A stretch of 64,000 nucleotides of DNA from Lepus europaeus (GCF_033115175.1 NC_084836.1:68929297-68993296); one strand, 5' to 3'; positions 1-10,142 are shown, numbered from the stretch's first letter. A program made the numbers and translations. The notes: generated by a model from the sequence alone, not told the origin.

Positions 1-1305
1 AAGACGGTGGCTAAGGAATTCTGTTAATGTGGCTGAGGCCAGACAGTCGCTGAAAGAATTAGATCAGAATTCACAGGTGCTACACTAGAGATGGTGAGCT
101 GACCACTGAGTCTGCTGGGCCCCCTGCTCCGCCCACCTGAATCAGGTTCATTATTGCATCTCACATAACTGCTGCTCGTCCCTTCTGCAACAGGAAGAAC
201 AAAACCTACTTCCGAGCCCAAAGAGGGAGGGGGAGCTTGGAGGGAGAATGCAATGAAGCAAGGTGTTCAGGCTTCCCACATCGTGAAGGGAACACCTATT
301 ACAAGACCTACGGCTCCAACAAGGCCCTCCGGTCTGATTCCTGGCCAGCCCCGGGAGAGAGGGAGGTCCTAGCACCCTCCCGGCTGGGCGGGGCCAGCCT
401 GAGAAGCAAGGGCCCCTTCTCTTTTGGCTTTGAGCAGTTTTTCTACGAAATTCCAAACCACCTGCAGTAGCATCATCTTGGGCTTATTAAAACTGCGGAT
501 GTACACATCAAAGTACACATCAAAGTTTGTGGGCTTGGGGGTTGAGATGTCATGTAATTCTCTGAGAGGTGTGTGTGTGTATGTATGTGTGTGTATGTGT
601 ATGGGCATGCATGTGGATATGCACACGTGTGTGGAGCATGCATGCTTAACGTGTGTATGCACGTATGTGTATGTTCGTGCGTGTGTTCATGTGTGTGTTC
701 CGAACATTCCCTTGGGCACTCAAAAGAACTGAGCCCCATCAGCTTCTCAGCCTGCACTGGACACCAGGAAGGGTCGGGACTTGGGGCACGCTGGCTACCT
801 CCCCTAGACAGTTCTACCTGGTCACCTGTGTGCTGGGGCCACCACCCTTTCCCTTCTGTGGTGTTAATGCAGAATCTAGATGGAATGTGTCTGGGGACAG
901 CTGAGGGCCCAGAGCGAGACACGCTTAGGGCTTCCAGGAGAAGTTTAAGGGAGGGGGCTCACAGGAGGTGAGGGAGGCCTGAGGACAAGGGAGCCAAGTC
1001 AGGGTCTGAGCTCCATCCATGTAGGGGACCAACACTGAATAGAGACAGAAGTTCTTGGCAGTTTGTCACCTGGATTATGGGAAAAGTGAAAGCCAAAGCT
1101 TAATGTTTTCCATTACCATAATTCTCTTTGGTTTCCCACCAACCCTTCAGAAAAGAACAACCTTGTATCATGATGATGGGGGATGTGTGACAGCTGTGTC
1201 CCACTGTGACTCTGGTTGCCAGCTGCCAAGGTAGTGGGCCATGGTAGAATGGAACAGAGGGTAAAGTGGCTTGCCTCCCACTCCATTTCCTCAAATATAT
1301 AAAGA
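1..1305. other. Upstream unique sequence
   Basis: No gene is recognised. Reading frames are short and show no family similarity. The stretch is ordinary mammalian non-coding sequence apart from a TG-rich microsatellite at about 569-700. In human, DAZAP2 lies upstream of POU6F1 in divergent orientation, but nothing resembling it is visible here. Confidence 0.6.
569..700. repeat. Imperfect (TG)n / TATG microsatellite
   Basis: Alternating purine-pyrimidine tract of TG with interspersed TATG and CATG units. It is degenerate rather than pure, so it is probably old. The cysteine/valine-rich frames crossing it are artefacts of the repeat. Confidence 0.85.
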
Positions 1306-1307
1306 GA

Positions 1308-1650
1308 ACCAGCATTATAGCATAGGGGGCTCAGCTGGGGCTGCCCGCATCCCCTCTCAGTGCACCAGTTCAAGCCCCAGCTGCTCTACTTCCCATCCAG
1401 CTCCCCGCTAATGCACCTGGGAGGCAGCAGGTAATGGCCCAAGTACTCGAGTCCCTGCTACCCATGTGGAAAACACGGATAGAGCTCCTGGCTCCTGACC
1501 TCTGCCTGACCCAGACCTGGCAGATGGAACAGATGGAAAATCTCTCTCTCCCTCTCCCCACCTACTCTTTCTCTCTCTGTCTTCCCCCCGCCCCATGTTT
1601 TTCTCTGTATCACTCTTCCTTTCAAATAATAAATAAATAAATAATAAACC
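1308..1650 (+). mobile_element. CSINE, old diverged copy
   Basis: Lagomorph C-repeat SINE. Recognisable parts are a tRNA-like head, the central block around ATGGCCCAAGT, CTCCTGGCTCCTG, a CT-rich stretch and an AAATAATAAATAAATAAATAA tail near 1625. Many substitutions suggest age. Confidence 0.8.
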
Positions 1651-1667
1651 TTAAAAGGGGAGATAGA

Positions 1668-1992
1668 GACCGGCGCTGTGGTGTAGTAGGTAAAGCCGCT
1701 GCCTGCAGTGCCAGTATCACCAGTTCGAGTCTCAGCCGCTCCATTTCCCATCCAGCTCTCTGCTATGACCTGGGAAAGCAGGGGAAGATGGCCCAAGTCC
1801 TTGGGCCCCTGCTCCTACATGCGAGACCTGAAAGAAGCTCCTGGCTCCTGGCTTCGGATCAGTGCAGCTCCAGCTGTTGTGGCCAACTGGGGAATAAACC
1901 AGCAGATGGAAGACCTCTCTCTCTCTCTCTTTGCTTCTCCTTCTCTCTCTATGTAACTCTTTCAAATAAATAAATAAATCTGAAAATAAAAT
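1668..1992 (+). mobile_element. CSINE, type A
   Basis: Near-complete copy of the commonest type here, called type A. It has a GGCGCTGTGGTGTAGTAGG head, a GTTCGAGTC B-box-like motif, GATGGCCCAAGTCCTTGGGC, a CT-rich tract and an AAATAAATAAATAAATCT tail. It directly follows the previous SINE. Confidence 0.92.
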
Positions 1993-2044
1993 CAACCCAT
2001 CACTACCTATATAAAAAAAAGGGGGTGGATAATGCTGACTCCTG

Positions 2045-2195
2045 GATTTCACATTTAACACTTACAAGAACCCCAAAGAATTGGTGTATTCCCATTTTAC
2101 AAACAGGGAAGCTAGGGAGTAAAGAGAGTTTAGCTTGCCCTGTATCACACACTAGCAAGTGACTGTGTCCTTATCAGAGCCTGGATCTGGGGTTT
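2045..2195. mobile_element. MIR fragment
   Basis: Contains the MIR-type run cattttacaaacagggaagc, then a degenerate 'gcttgccctgtatcacacactagcaagtg', typical of the mammalian-wide interspersed repeat core read on its reverse strand. Assigned by recollection of the consensus. Confidence 0.6.
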
Positions 2196-2394
2196 GACTT
2201 GAGCTTAACATCACCCACTGTTTCCCCTGGCAATGAAGGAGGCAGTGGAGCTTGGCGGTCACTGCCTGGTCCCACACGGGCACAATTGCTCTTCTCTGGT
2301 TTTCAGAGCTTTATCTTACACAATGCTTTCAAGCCTACATTGCTATTGTACTCCATGGAAGTAATGAAGGCACAGCAGAAGGAAATAATCCAGT

Positions 2395-2585
2395 GAATGG
2401 TTCGTGGACAGCATTGTGAAATGTGGGTGTGGTGGGCTGTACAGTACAAGGAATGTGGGATGTGGAAGGTTATTCAGGTTCAAGTCCTACCTCTGCCACT
2501 CAAAAGCTATCGAGCCTGGGACAAATCATCCAAGCCTAAGTTTTTTCATCTTGAAAAGTATTCCTGCAAGTGAAGATCACATTAG
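2395..2585 (+). mobile_element. MIR fragment
   Basis: Contains 'ttcaagtcctacctctgcca', then 'ctatcgagcctgggacaa', matching the MIR core and 3' part in forward orientation. Divergence is high. Confidence 0.65.
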
Positions 2586-2604
2586 AGGGTCACCACAAAT
2601 CCTT

Positions 2605-2972
2605 CCTTTTTTTAAAAAAAAAATTATTTATTTGAAAGGCAGAATTACATAGATGCAGAGAGAGAGAGAGAGAGAGGTCTTCATTCTGCTGGTTCACTCC
2701 CCAAATGGGCACAATGGCCAGAGCTGAGCTGATCTGAAGCGAGGAGCCAGGAGCTTCTTCTAGGTCTCCCATGCTGGTGCAGGGGCCCAAGGACTTGGAC
2801 CATCTTCTACTGCTTTCCCAGGCCATAGCACAGATTTGGATTGGAAGAGGGGCAGCTGGGACTCGAATCATTCCCATATAGGATGCCCACTACGCCATAT
2901 AGGATAGAATCCATATAAGATGCCGGCAGTGCAGGTGGCAGCTTTACCCACTATGTCACAGCACCAGCCCCA
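2605..2972 (-). mobile_element. CSINE, type A
   Basis: Reverse-strand copy: the A-rich tail appears as a T/A-rich run and ATTATTTATTTG at the left, followed by an AG-rich tract. The head is at the right (GCACCAGCCCC). About 30 bp near the head (2880-2910) is a local partial duplication of 'catataggat'. Confidence 0.9.
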
Positions 2973-3636
2973 CAAATACTTCTGGAGCTGTAAACTGCCA
3001 CCTGTATCTTAGGTCATTCAAGCAACAACTCTACCGTATTTGCCAAAGCTGCTCTTTTGTTGCCAGAAAAGGGACACCTTTGGCTCCTCCTTGGAAAATA
3101 GGAATCAGGGACCTTGATGCAAGCTGAATGAATGGTGGTCGATTCTGCCAGTTCATCTCCTACTCCAAGCTCTCTCACCCTCTACCTTCACATCTGCAAG
3201 TCAGGGATACATTTTTTCCCTATTAAATCATTTTTTATGGAAACTTCCAGACTTATTCAGATGGGAGGCGAGGACAAAAGCCCACATTTCTCCAGCATTT
3301 CAATCAACAGCCTCATTTTCTTCCAACAGTTGAAGTTCTTATGAATAATGGATGACAGCCTGATGAATATGCACAAGGCCCATTATGCCTGTGAGATTTG
3401 GTAAATAATTTATGAGATAAAATGGTCCTCACCTTGTTACTGTACAAAGATTGTAGAAAAAAAAGGAGCCATGTTTACCTTTGGAGCTAGCAGGGTTATC
3501 TGTCAGAGACAGCCACAGCAGCCCAACATCACAATTTTATACCCTTGCTAGAATTAAAGTAAATAGAATAAAATACTATCAGTGCATTTCAGAGCCAGGG
3601 GTGGGAGGAGGGGTGCAGGCCACAAGAAATGGGGCA
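2973..3636. other. Unique upstream sequence
   Basis: No gene, strong repeat or regulatory cluster is recognised. Its right end carries AAATGGGGC, which reappears after the next SINE and so marks an insertion target. Confidence 0.5.
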
Positions 3637-3886
3637 TGGGGCTGGGGCTATGGCATAGTGGGTAAAGCAACTGCCGCCTGCAGTGCCAGCATCCCATATG
3701 GGTCTTGGCTGCTCCACTTCTGATCCAGCTCTCTGCTATGGCCTGGGAAGGCAGTAGAAGATGGCCCAAGTCCTTGGGCCCCTGCACCCGTGTGGGAGAC
3801 CTGGAAGAAGCTCCTGGCTCCTGGCTTCGGATTGGCACAGGTCTGACCACTGCAGCCAGTTGTGGAGTGAACCAGCAGATGGAAGA

Positions 3887-3917
<31 letters not shown>

Positions 3918-3980
3918 GCCTCTCCTTCTCTTTGTAACTCTGCCTTTCAAATAAATAAATAAATCTTTAAGAAAAAAAAT
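3637..3980 (+). mobile_element. CSINE, type A, with target duplication
   Basis: Full-length copy with an AAATAAATAAATAAATCTTT tail. AAATGGGGC precedes the head (about 3627) and also follows the A-tail (about 3978). This supports L1-type retroposition with a short target-site duplication. Confidence 0.92.
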
Positions 3981-4226
3981 GGGGCCCCATTTTCTTCCTT
4001 TCCCTGGCTCTGGCTTCTTGCCGGTAGGGGGTTGGCTGTAGCCCGTTGCCTCCAGGGCGTGTGGCCTTCGGGCCACCTGCCCTATGCTTTCGGGCCTAGA
4101 TGCTCTTCCACGTGGCTGGTTCCTGGTACTCAGTATGAATCCAGATTTACCCCTTTCTCTTGGATAAAGCTCTCACTCTCCTCTGCATCTATCTCACTAA
4201 ATAAATGCTTAAAATGTTAGAAAAAA
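3981..4226 (+). mobile_element. Unidentified polyadenylated retro-insertion
   Basis: About 235 bp of non-CSINE sequence ends in a pure A14 run. It is bounded on both sides by AAAAAAATGGGGCC, so it looks like a retroposed transcript inserted at the tail of the preceding SINE. Its 3' part has TTGGATAAAGCTCTCACTC and ACTAAATAAATGC, resembling an LTR R-U5 or a 3' UTR. I do not recognise the source. Confidence 0.5.
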
Positions 4227-4427
4227 AAAAAAAATGGGGCCTGCACAGCTGTACTCCTTCCTACACTGTGAGTTGTCAAGTCTCTGGCTTCTCATCTTAG
4301 TGTATCCTTGCGTTGTGCCCAGCATGTGGGGCCCTTCTCCCTCACAGCCCAGTTTCCTCCCAGGACTTCAGAAAGACCAGCCAAGACTGACTACCACTCC
4401 CTTGTTTTATGAAAACTAGCCAAGAGG

Positions 4428-4724
4428 GGCTGGTGTTGTGGCCTAGAGGTTAGGCTACCCACTGTGATGCTAGGGCATCCCATGTGGGCGCTGGTTCGAG
4501 TCCTGGCTGCTCCACTTCCGAGCCTGCTCCCTGCTGGTGGCCTGGGAGGGCAGTGGAGGATGGCCCAAGTGCTTGGGACTCTATACCCACTCACATGGGA
4601 AACCCGGAAGAGGCTCCTTACTCCTGGCTTCCACCTGGCCCAGTCTCTCTTTCTCTTTCCCTCCCTCTCTGTAACTCTGCCTTTCAAATAAATAAAAAGT
4701 GTTTAAAAAGAAGAAAAGAAAACT
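4428..4724 (+). mobile_element. CSINE, with target duplication
   Basis: Diverged copy lacking part of the 3' CT block. GAAAACTAG occurs just before the head (about 4410) and again after the A-rich tail (about 4718), a clear target-site duplication. Confidence 0.88.
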
Positions 4725-4744
4725 AGTCTAGAAGCCCTTGGAGA

Positions 4745-4866
4745 GGCATTGCTGCTTTTGAACATTTTCCATGAACTTTCTGAAGATCCTGTGTATGCAT
4801 GGCTTTCAATTATTTTTACACTAAAATAAACTTACCTTTAATTCCATTTCTTCCATGAACTTTAAA
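4745..4866. repeat. Fold-back type repeat, copy 1 (half element)
   Basis: Contains TTCCATGAACTTTCTGAAG, TATGCATGGCTTTCAA and ACTAAAATAAACTTACC, shared with segments near 17.5-18.0 kb and 47.3-47.5 kb. I cannot name the family. Confidence 0.5.
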
Positions 4867-4869
4867 AAA

Positions 4870-5200
4870 GATTTACTTGGGTCCAGTGCTGTGGTGTAGC
4901 AGGTAAAGCCGCCACCTGCAGCACCAGCATCCCATATGGGCTCCTGTTTGAGTCTGGCCTGCTCCAGTTCAATCCAGCTCTCTGCTATGGCCTGGGAAAG
5001 CAGCAGAAGATGGCCCAAGTCCTTGGAACCCTGCAGCCGCGTGGGTGACCAGAAGAAGCTCCTGGCTCCTGGCTTTGGATTGGCTCAGCTCCGGCCGTTG
5101 CAGTCATTTTGGGAGTGAACCAGCAGAATGGAAGACCTCTCTCTCTCTCTTTCTGGCTCTACCTCCCTCTGTAACTCTTTCAAATAAATTTTTTAAAAAA
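4870..5200 (+). mobile_element. CSINE, type A
   Basis: Head at GTCCAGTGCTGTGGTGTAGC and tail CTTTCAAATAAATTTT. It was inserted at the right end of the fold-back repeat copy. Confidence 0.9.
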
Positions 5201-5688
5201 GAGAAATGCATATTCCTTAAATATTTAAGCAATGCACAAGTAAATACAATGTAAATTAAAGATTTCTTTTTCCTAAAGAAAACAGTTCATATTTTGCTGG
5301 GTGTCTGTCTGAACGTCTCTGATCACATTTGTATCTTTTTTCAAACTGCCCCTTACATTTGTGGGTGGCACCCAAAGCCCCTGATGTAGCTACGTGTGGC
5401 AACAAATCAAGCCACACAGACGGGGAGTTTCTGCCTTCTCTACAAAGTTCAATGGCAGTGTTCAGCTCATTCTTCGCATAAAGAGCCACAGGACATACAC
5501 AAGGGAGTAAAGTCACACTAGGGCCCTCAAAGAGTTACAGCCCAGGGAGCCAGGCCTCAGAGATGACCGGCTAAGCAAAAGCTTCCAGAGTGATAAAACC
5601 AGGCCATGTAGCAGAGTTTCACATGGCCCCTAAACTGAGTTCAATTGTACAGCTCTATACCTCACAATTATATAAAGCTGTTTTCTCT
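5201..5688. other. Unique sequence
   Basis: Nothing recognisable: AT-rich left end, then ordinary non-coding sequence. Confidence 0.4.
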
Positions 5689-5689
5689 T

Positions 5690-5985
5690 TTTAAAAAAAG
5701 ATGTATTTATTCAAAAGGCAGGGAGAAACAGAGATCTTCCATCGGCTGGTTCACTCCCTGAATGGCAGCAAACATTGGGGCTGGGCCAGGCCGAAGCCAG
5801 GAGCCAGGAGCTTCTTCTAGGTCTCCCATGCGGGTGCAGGGGCCCAAGCACTTGGGCCATCTCCTGCTGCTTTCCCAAGTGCGTTAACTGGGTGCTGGAA
5901 CGAAGTGGAGCAGCTGGGACTGGAACCAGAGTTCTGATGTGAGATTCCAGTGTTGCAAGCAGCTGTGCCCCAAGGCCAAATCCAG
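5690..5985 (-). mobile_element. CSINE, diverged
   Basis: Reverse copy starting with TTTTTAAAAAAAGATGTATTTATT and including AGCCAGGAGCCAGGAGCTTC and GGGCCCAAGCACTTGGGCCA. The head is degraded. Confidence 0.85.
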
Positions 5986-7010
5986 AGCTAGCTGTTTTCA
6001 AAGCTTCTCCACATACAGGCTCACAATTAAACTTAACAAAGTGGTCGTTACAAATAGCACTGCTGTTTTACAAGTCATGGATGAGGTTGCCTGGACTGCT
6101 GGAGAAAGCCCAGTACTGTCTCTGCACCCCCGGGTCACCTGCCAAAGGGCCCTGACCTTGCTCCTCACTTGCAAGTGGGTAGAGCCAGCCAGGGCTCCAA
6201 CCCTAGCTCTGCGGGGCCGGGCGGACAACGCAAGTCCAGAGAGGAAAGCAGGGGCCCCTGGCCGCCAGGAACTCCAGAGCCAGCCCTGAGGCTCTGGAGC
6301 CTGCTGGGCGCTGCCCCCGCCCCTGAGGGGCAGAAGGGCAGTCTGGGGGCGACCGAGGGCTCCCCTGCCATCCTCCCACTCGCCCACCTCCAGGTGGAGT
6401 GCGGTGGGCGGCATGCGGGGCTCAGAACAGTCTGCCCGCGGTGGCTTCCACACCCGAGGGCGGACAGCGCCTGCCCACTCTCCTACTTCCCTGTTCTGCT
6501 TTCTCTTAGCCCCCAAATTTGCCTCTTTTTAGCCCTCCCCCGGGCCCCGGGTCAGCTCCCGGGGCACAGGTGGCGGCCCCCGCACCCCACACAACTTTTT
6601 CCTGTCCACCTGCGCAAGGCGCCGGGAAGCTGCGTCCTGCGGCCAGAGGGCTGCCGCCGGCCGGGCCACGACCGAGTCGACTCTAGGCTGCGGCTGGGGA
6701 GTTGACATGAACTTGACTCTGGACCAGCGCAGGGCACCGACCCCTGAGGCGGCGGCGCTGGCTGGGAGCCCGGGTCTCCGCCCACCCCCCATCAAGGGGC
6801 CCATGGCGCGGGGCCCCCAGCACTGGCTGCGGGACTCCGACCTCACTCCCGCACCTCGGGGATCCCCGCGCCAGTCCCGCCAGACAAACTCGGCCCCGCC
6901 CGGCCGGCGCCCGCCGTCCCGCCCCGCCCCCGCCCCCGCCGGCCGCGGGCTCCGCGTCCCCTCCCTTCCCTGCCCGCCCCCGGCGGCTGGCGCGGGCGGT
7001 GCTGCATGCG

Positions 7011-7050
7011 GCAAAGCGCTTTGCATAAATTATGCTCATGACGCAGCAGC
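7011..7050 (+). promoter_or_regulatory. Overlapping palindromes with a POU-type site
   Basis: GCAAAGCGCTTTGC (7011-7024) is a perfect 14-bp palindrome. It overlaps GCATAAATTATGC (7023-7035), palindromic around its centre base. ATGACGCAGCA (about 7039-7049) follows and fits the antioxidant-response/MAF-type core TGACnnnGC. The AT-rich box stands out inside the GC-rich island, which suggests constrained transcription-factor sites. Which factor binds is inference. Confidence 0.5.
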
Positions 7051-7269
7051 TAAAAAAATCCAAGTAGCAGAAGGAGGGGAAAAGGGGGGGCGGCAGGGGG
7101 GGCCGGGGAAGGGGGGAGAGGAGGAAAAATACACACCTGGCCGCCCCCCAAGCCTCCCCTTCCCGCCTCCCGGCCGCCCCCTCCGGCTCTGCCCGGCCCG
7201 GGCTGGGGGCCCGGGGGCGGCGGCGGGTCCCGACCGGCGTCCCGGCCGAGCCGAGCCCAGCCCGGCCGC

Positions 7270-7396
7270 ACTGGCTCCTTTGTCTGCGGGCGGCGGCCGC
7301 CCCGGCCCCGGCCCCGGCCCCCGGGCCCCGGCTGTGCGATGAGCCTCTGATCGGTGGCCGCCGGCGCCGCGCGAAGCGGCTCGGGCTCGGGCTCCG
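7270..7396 (+). other. POU6F1: Candidate POU6F1 non-coding first exon
   Basis: The right boundary is the donor GGCTCCG|GTGAGT at 7396/7397. The left boundary is a guess, placed near the TCCTTTGTCTGCGGGC box. It would splice to an acceptor such as TTACCCAG at 16908, just ahead of the start codon, giving intron 1 a length of about 9.5 kb. Other non-coding exons may exist in between. Confidence 0.4.
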
Positions 7397-7470
7397 GTGA
7401 GTAGCGGGGTCCGGGCGGGGAGGGGTTTGCACGGAGGGGGAGGGGGCCGGGCAGGGGAGGTTTCGGGTTT

Positions 7471-7519
7471 GGTTAATATGCAATGCCCGTAATTAGCATA
7501 ATTTATATATTTATGATAA
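7471..7519 (+). promoter_or_regulatory. AT-rich homeodomain/POU-site cluster at the start of intron 1
   Basis: An isolated AT-rich block 75 bp after the exon 1 donor, within the CpG island. It contains TTAATATGCAAT, TAATTAGC, GCATAATTTAT (7496-7506) and TTATGATAAAG. GCATAATTTAT and the promoter copy GCATAAATTAT both fit GCATAAWTTAT, which I recall as a class VI POU (Brn-5) preferred site. Confidence 0.5.
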
Positions 7520-7960
7520 AGAGAAAAAAAAAGCCGCAGGGCCGGGGCGGCGGGACGTGGGGCTGGGGCGGGGAGAGCCTCGGGACGGGGCCGCACCCCC
7601 GGGCCGCGCCCGAGCAGCCGACCGCCGGCCTGGGCAGGGAGGGGAGGGGGCGGCCGCCAGGTGGACCCGGGGACTGGGGGGTGAGGACCGGCCCGGCCCC
7701 TCCCCGCTGCTGCCCCTGAAGTCCAGGTTGGGGACAGACCGCAGGGGACGCTCTGCACTCACACCGGCGGCGATCAGGAGTGGATCCTCGCCGTCCCCCC
7801 ACCCCCACCCCGCGGGAGGACCCCGGACTCCTGGGTTCCCGGCAGCTGGGACCACCTGTCGTGATTCTCCCGAGCCCGGGAGAACTGGTGGGTCTTGGGG
7901 TCGGGGTCCCCGCGTTGCTGGAAGGCCAGCGGGGTGGTGGGAGGGTCCCCATCGACTAGA

Positions 7961-8715
7961 GCATGAGCACTTCATAAATATTTAATAGCAATATTATTAT
8001 TAATAATAGTCACCATAATGGGCCCGATGTGTGCTTGCCGGATAGGTTCACCTGGCAAGGCCAAGGGAGCCCCCGGGCCTTCTAACCAAGGCTGTAGCCT
8101 GGGGAGCCCTCACCAGCCACGACTGAAAGCCTAAAACCTTGTCAGAGGAGCTTCTGCCCCCCAGCAGGGGCCGATAAAAAGCGTCAGGAGGCCTTCCCGG
8201 GTAGGAGGAAAGAGACTTTTTGCAGAGGTTGTAGGCTCCTCTGCTCCTGCTGATTCCTTGTACCAAAGTCAAGGGCTGGTTTCCCATGGTTCCTATCCAT
8301 ACATTCCTCCTCCCCTTGTCTTGGTGGCCTGAGACAGCCTAGGCGTTCCAGGGAGTAATTCCGTGCACTGCATTTGGATCCAAGTCCTGGAAGTAGGGTG
8401 ACGTGGCTGTGTGCCCATGTTGCTTTGTATGTCTTCTGAGGACTTCCATGCCTTCTTTCCTTGGTTCAACAAAAATCCCCACCAAGTGCCATATTCTGAG
8501 TAGTTCACATAAAGCTTAATCTGTCACCGACTTTTCACTCTGGCGGTGGGCAAGCAGGCTATCAGTGTAAAAACTAAGGAGATAAAACCATGGAGTGATT
8601 GTGTGTGTCTGCACACACGTGCGTGTGCACACGTGAGATGAACGGTTCTTTCTTCCTAGAAGTTCCCCCACCTCATAATTAAGGAAAGTGAGTTAGAAGA
8701 AATGTACTCATTTTT
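7961..8715. other. POU6F1: Intron 1 unique sequence
   Basis: Starts with an AT-rich patch (7970-8025, TTTAATAGCAATATTATTAT) at the island edge, then ordinary non-repetitive intronic sequence. A short TG/CA tract lies at 8600-8635. No exon is recognised. Confidence 0.5.
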
Positions 8716-9038
8716 TGTAAAGATTTATTTATTTATTTGAGAGGCAGAGTTATAGCAGCAGATAGAGAGAGAGAGAGAGGTCTTCCATCTGCTGGTTCAC
8801 TCCCCAGATGACCGCAACGGCCAGAGCTGCACCAATACAGAGCCAGGAGCCAGGAGCTTCTTCCAGGTCTCTCACATGGGTGCAGTGGCCCAAGGACTTG
8901 GGCCGTCTTCTACTGCTTTCCCAGGCCATAGCAGAGAGCTGGATCGGAAGTGGAGCAGCCAGGACTTGACCCAGAGCCCATATGGGATGCTGGCACTGTA
9001 GGAGGTGGCTTTACCTGCTACACCACAGCGCTGGCCCC
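8716..9038 (-). mobile_element. CSINE, type A
   Basis: Complete reverse copy from TAAAGATTTATTTATTTATTTG to CACAGCGCTGGCCCC. It abuts the next SINE in the same orientation. Confidence 0.92.
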
Positions 9039-9039
9039 C

Positions 9040-9414
9040 ATTTTTTTTTTTCAAAAAAAGATTTTATTTTATTTTTACTTATTTTAAAGCAGAGTTACAG
9101 GGAGAGAGGGAGAGACTCAGAGAGAGAGAGAGAGAAAGAGAGAGAGATCCTCCTCCATTCTCTGGTTCACTCCCCAAATGGCTGCAATGACCAGGGCTGG
9201 GCTGGGCTAAAGCCAGGAGCCAGGAGCTTCATCCCGGTCTCCCATGTGGGTGCAGGGGTCCAAGCACTTGGGCCATCGTGGGCTGCTTTCCCAGGTGCAT
9301 TAGCAGGGAGCAGGATTGGAAGCAGAGTAGCTGGGACTCAGACTGGCACCCAGTAAGGGATATTGGAATTGCAAGCGGCAGCAGCTGAGTCTGCTGTATC
9401 ACAGTGCCATCCCC
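9040..9414 (-). mobile_element. CSINE, diverged type
   Basis: Begins with a T-rich run and AAAAAAAGATTTTATTTTA, an AG tract, then GGTGCATTAGCAGGGAGCAGGA, a subfamily feature. Ends at CACAGTGCCATCCCC. Confidence 0.88.
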
Positions 9415-9444
9415 ATATAGCTTTGTCATGGTCAACATATGTTT

Positions 9445-9700
9445 TACATTTTTAATATATTATTTATATTCATTTCAGTTGAAAGACAAGGATCTTTCAG
9501 CTACTGGTTTGCTCCCCTAAATGCCTGCAACAGCTGGGGTTGGGTCAGGCTAGGAGTCAGAACTCAATCTGGGTCTCCCATATAGATGCCAAGGGAAGCA
9601 GGAAGCTGGAATGGGAAGCAGAGCCAGGACTTGAATCCAGACACTCTGATACGGAGTGCCCCAAGTGGCCTGTTAACCCCTAGGCAACACACCCACCAGC
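9445..9700 (-). mobile_element. CSINE-related, old fragment
   Basis: Heavily diverged reverse copy: 'ctggtttgctcccctaaatg', 'ggaagcagagccaggacttg', and 'cactctgatacggagtgccc' near the head. Confidence 0.7.
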
Positions 9701-9704
9701 AATC

Positions 9705-9800
9705 TAATATTTGAATCCAAGTTTTCCTTGGAAGCTCGTACTGTCATCTCCCCTCGATCCTCAGCTTTTTCATCTATAAAATAAGGATGCTGGTAGCTAA
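9705..9800 (+). mobile_element. MIR 3' fragment
   Basis: The run 'cctcagctttttcatctata' followed by 'aaataaggatgctggtagct' matches the MIR 3' region. Confidence 0.5.
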
Positions 9801-9837
9801 TGTCATTGTTCCTGGTGTTTTGCACAATTTCAGGGCA

Positions 9838-10142
9838 GTTTTTTTTTTGTTTTTTTTTTTTTTAAGATTTATTTATTTGAAAGGTGGAGTTGCAAAGAAG
9901 GGCAGGGTGTCTTCTATCCGCTGGTTCACTCCCCAAATGGCTGCAACCACTAGAATTGAGTTTGGGCCCATCCAAAGCCAGGAGCCAGGAGCTTCTTCCA
10001 GGTCTCCCATGCAGGTGCAGGGGCCCAAGGACTTGGGCCATCTTCTACTGCTTTCCCAGGCCATAGCAGGGAGCTGAATCAGAAGCGGAGCAGACGGCAC
10101 TGCAGGTGACAGCTTTACCCTCTATGCCACAGCTCTGGCCCC
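9838..10142 (-). mobile_element. CSINE, type A
   Basis: Reverse copy after a T-run interrupted by a single G (9839-9863). The head carries a small deletion where the CCCATATGGGATG box normally sits. Confidence 0.9.

Larger units (their letters stand above)
6180..7960 (+). promoter_or_regulatory. POU6F1: CpG island / inferred POU6F1 promoter
   Basis: Very GC- and CpG-rich sequence, repeat-free in contrast to its surroundings, in the position expected for the POU6F1 promoter. It contains GC-box-like runs, G-runs at 7075-7125, GGCCCC repeats at 7295-7330 and CCTTTGTCT (a SOX-like site) near 7277. A compact AT-rich element at 7011-7060 sits within it. A good splice donor CCG|GTGAGT at 7396/7397 implies a non-coding first exon. 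The exact start site cannot be read from sequence. Long reading frames here are a by-product of GC richness. Confidence 0.8.

Noticed and set aside
1-6000. DAZAP2, the upstream neighbour in human
   Set aside because: No matching proline/tyrosine-rich exon was found on either strand. It should lie beyond the left edge.
6169-6705. 178-codon + strand frame upstream of the promoter
   Set aside because: Same GC-driven openness, with a different frame open on the opposite strand over the same bases and no recognisable domain.
6683-7758. Long overlapping reading frames on both strands (up to 266 codons) in the CpG island
   Set aside because: Proline/arginine/glycine-rich composition from GC-rich DNA, open in several frames at once, no family similarity. 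The island is a promoter.
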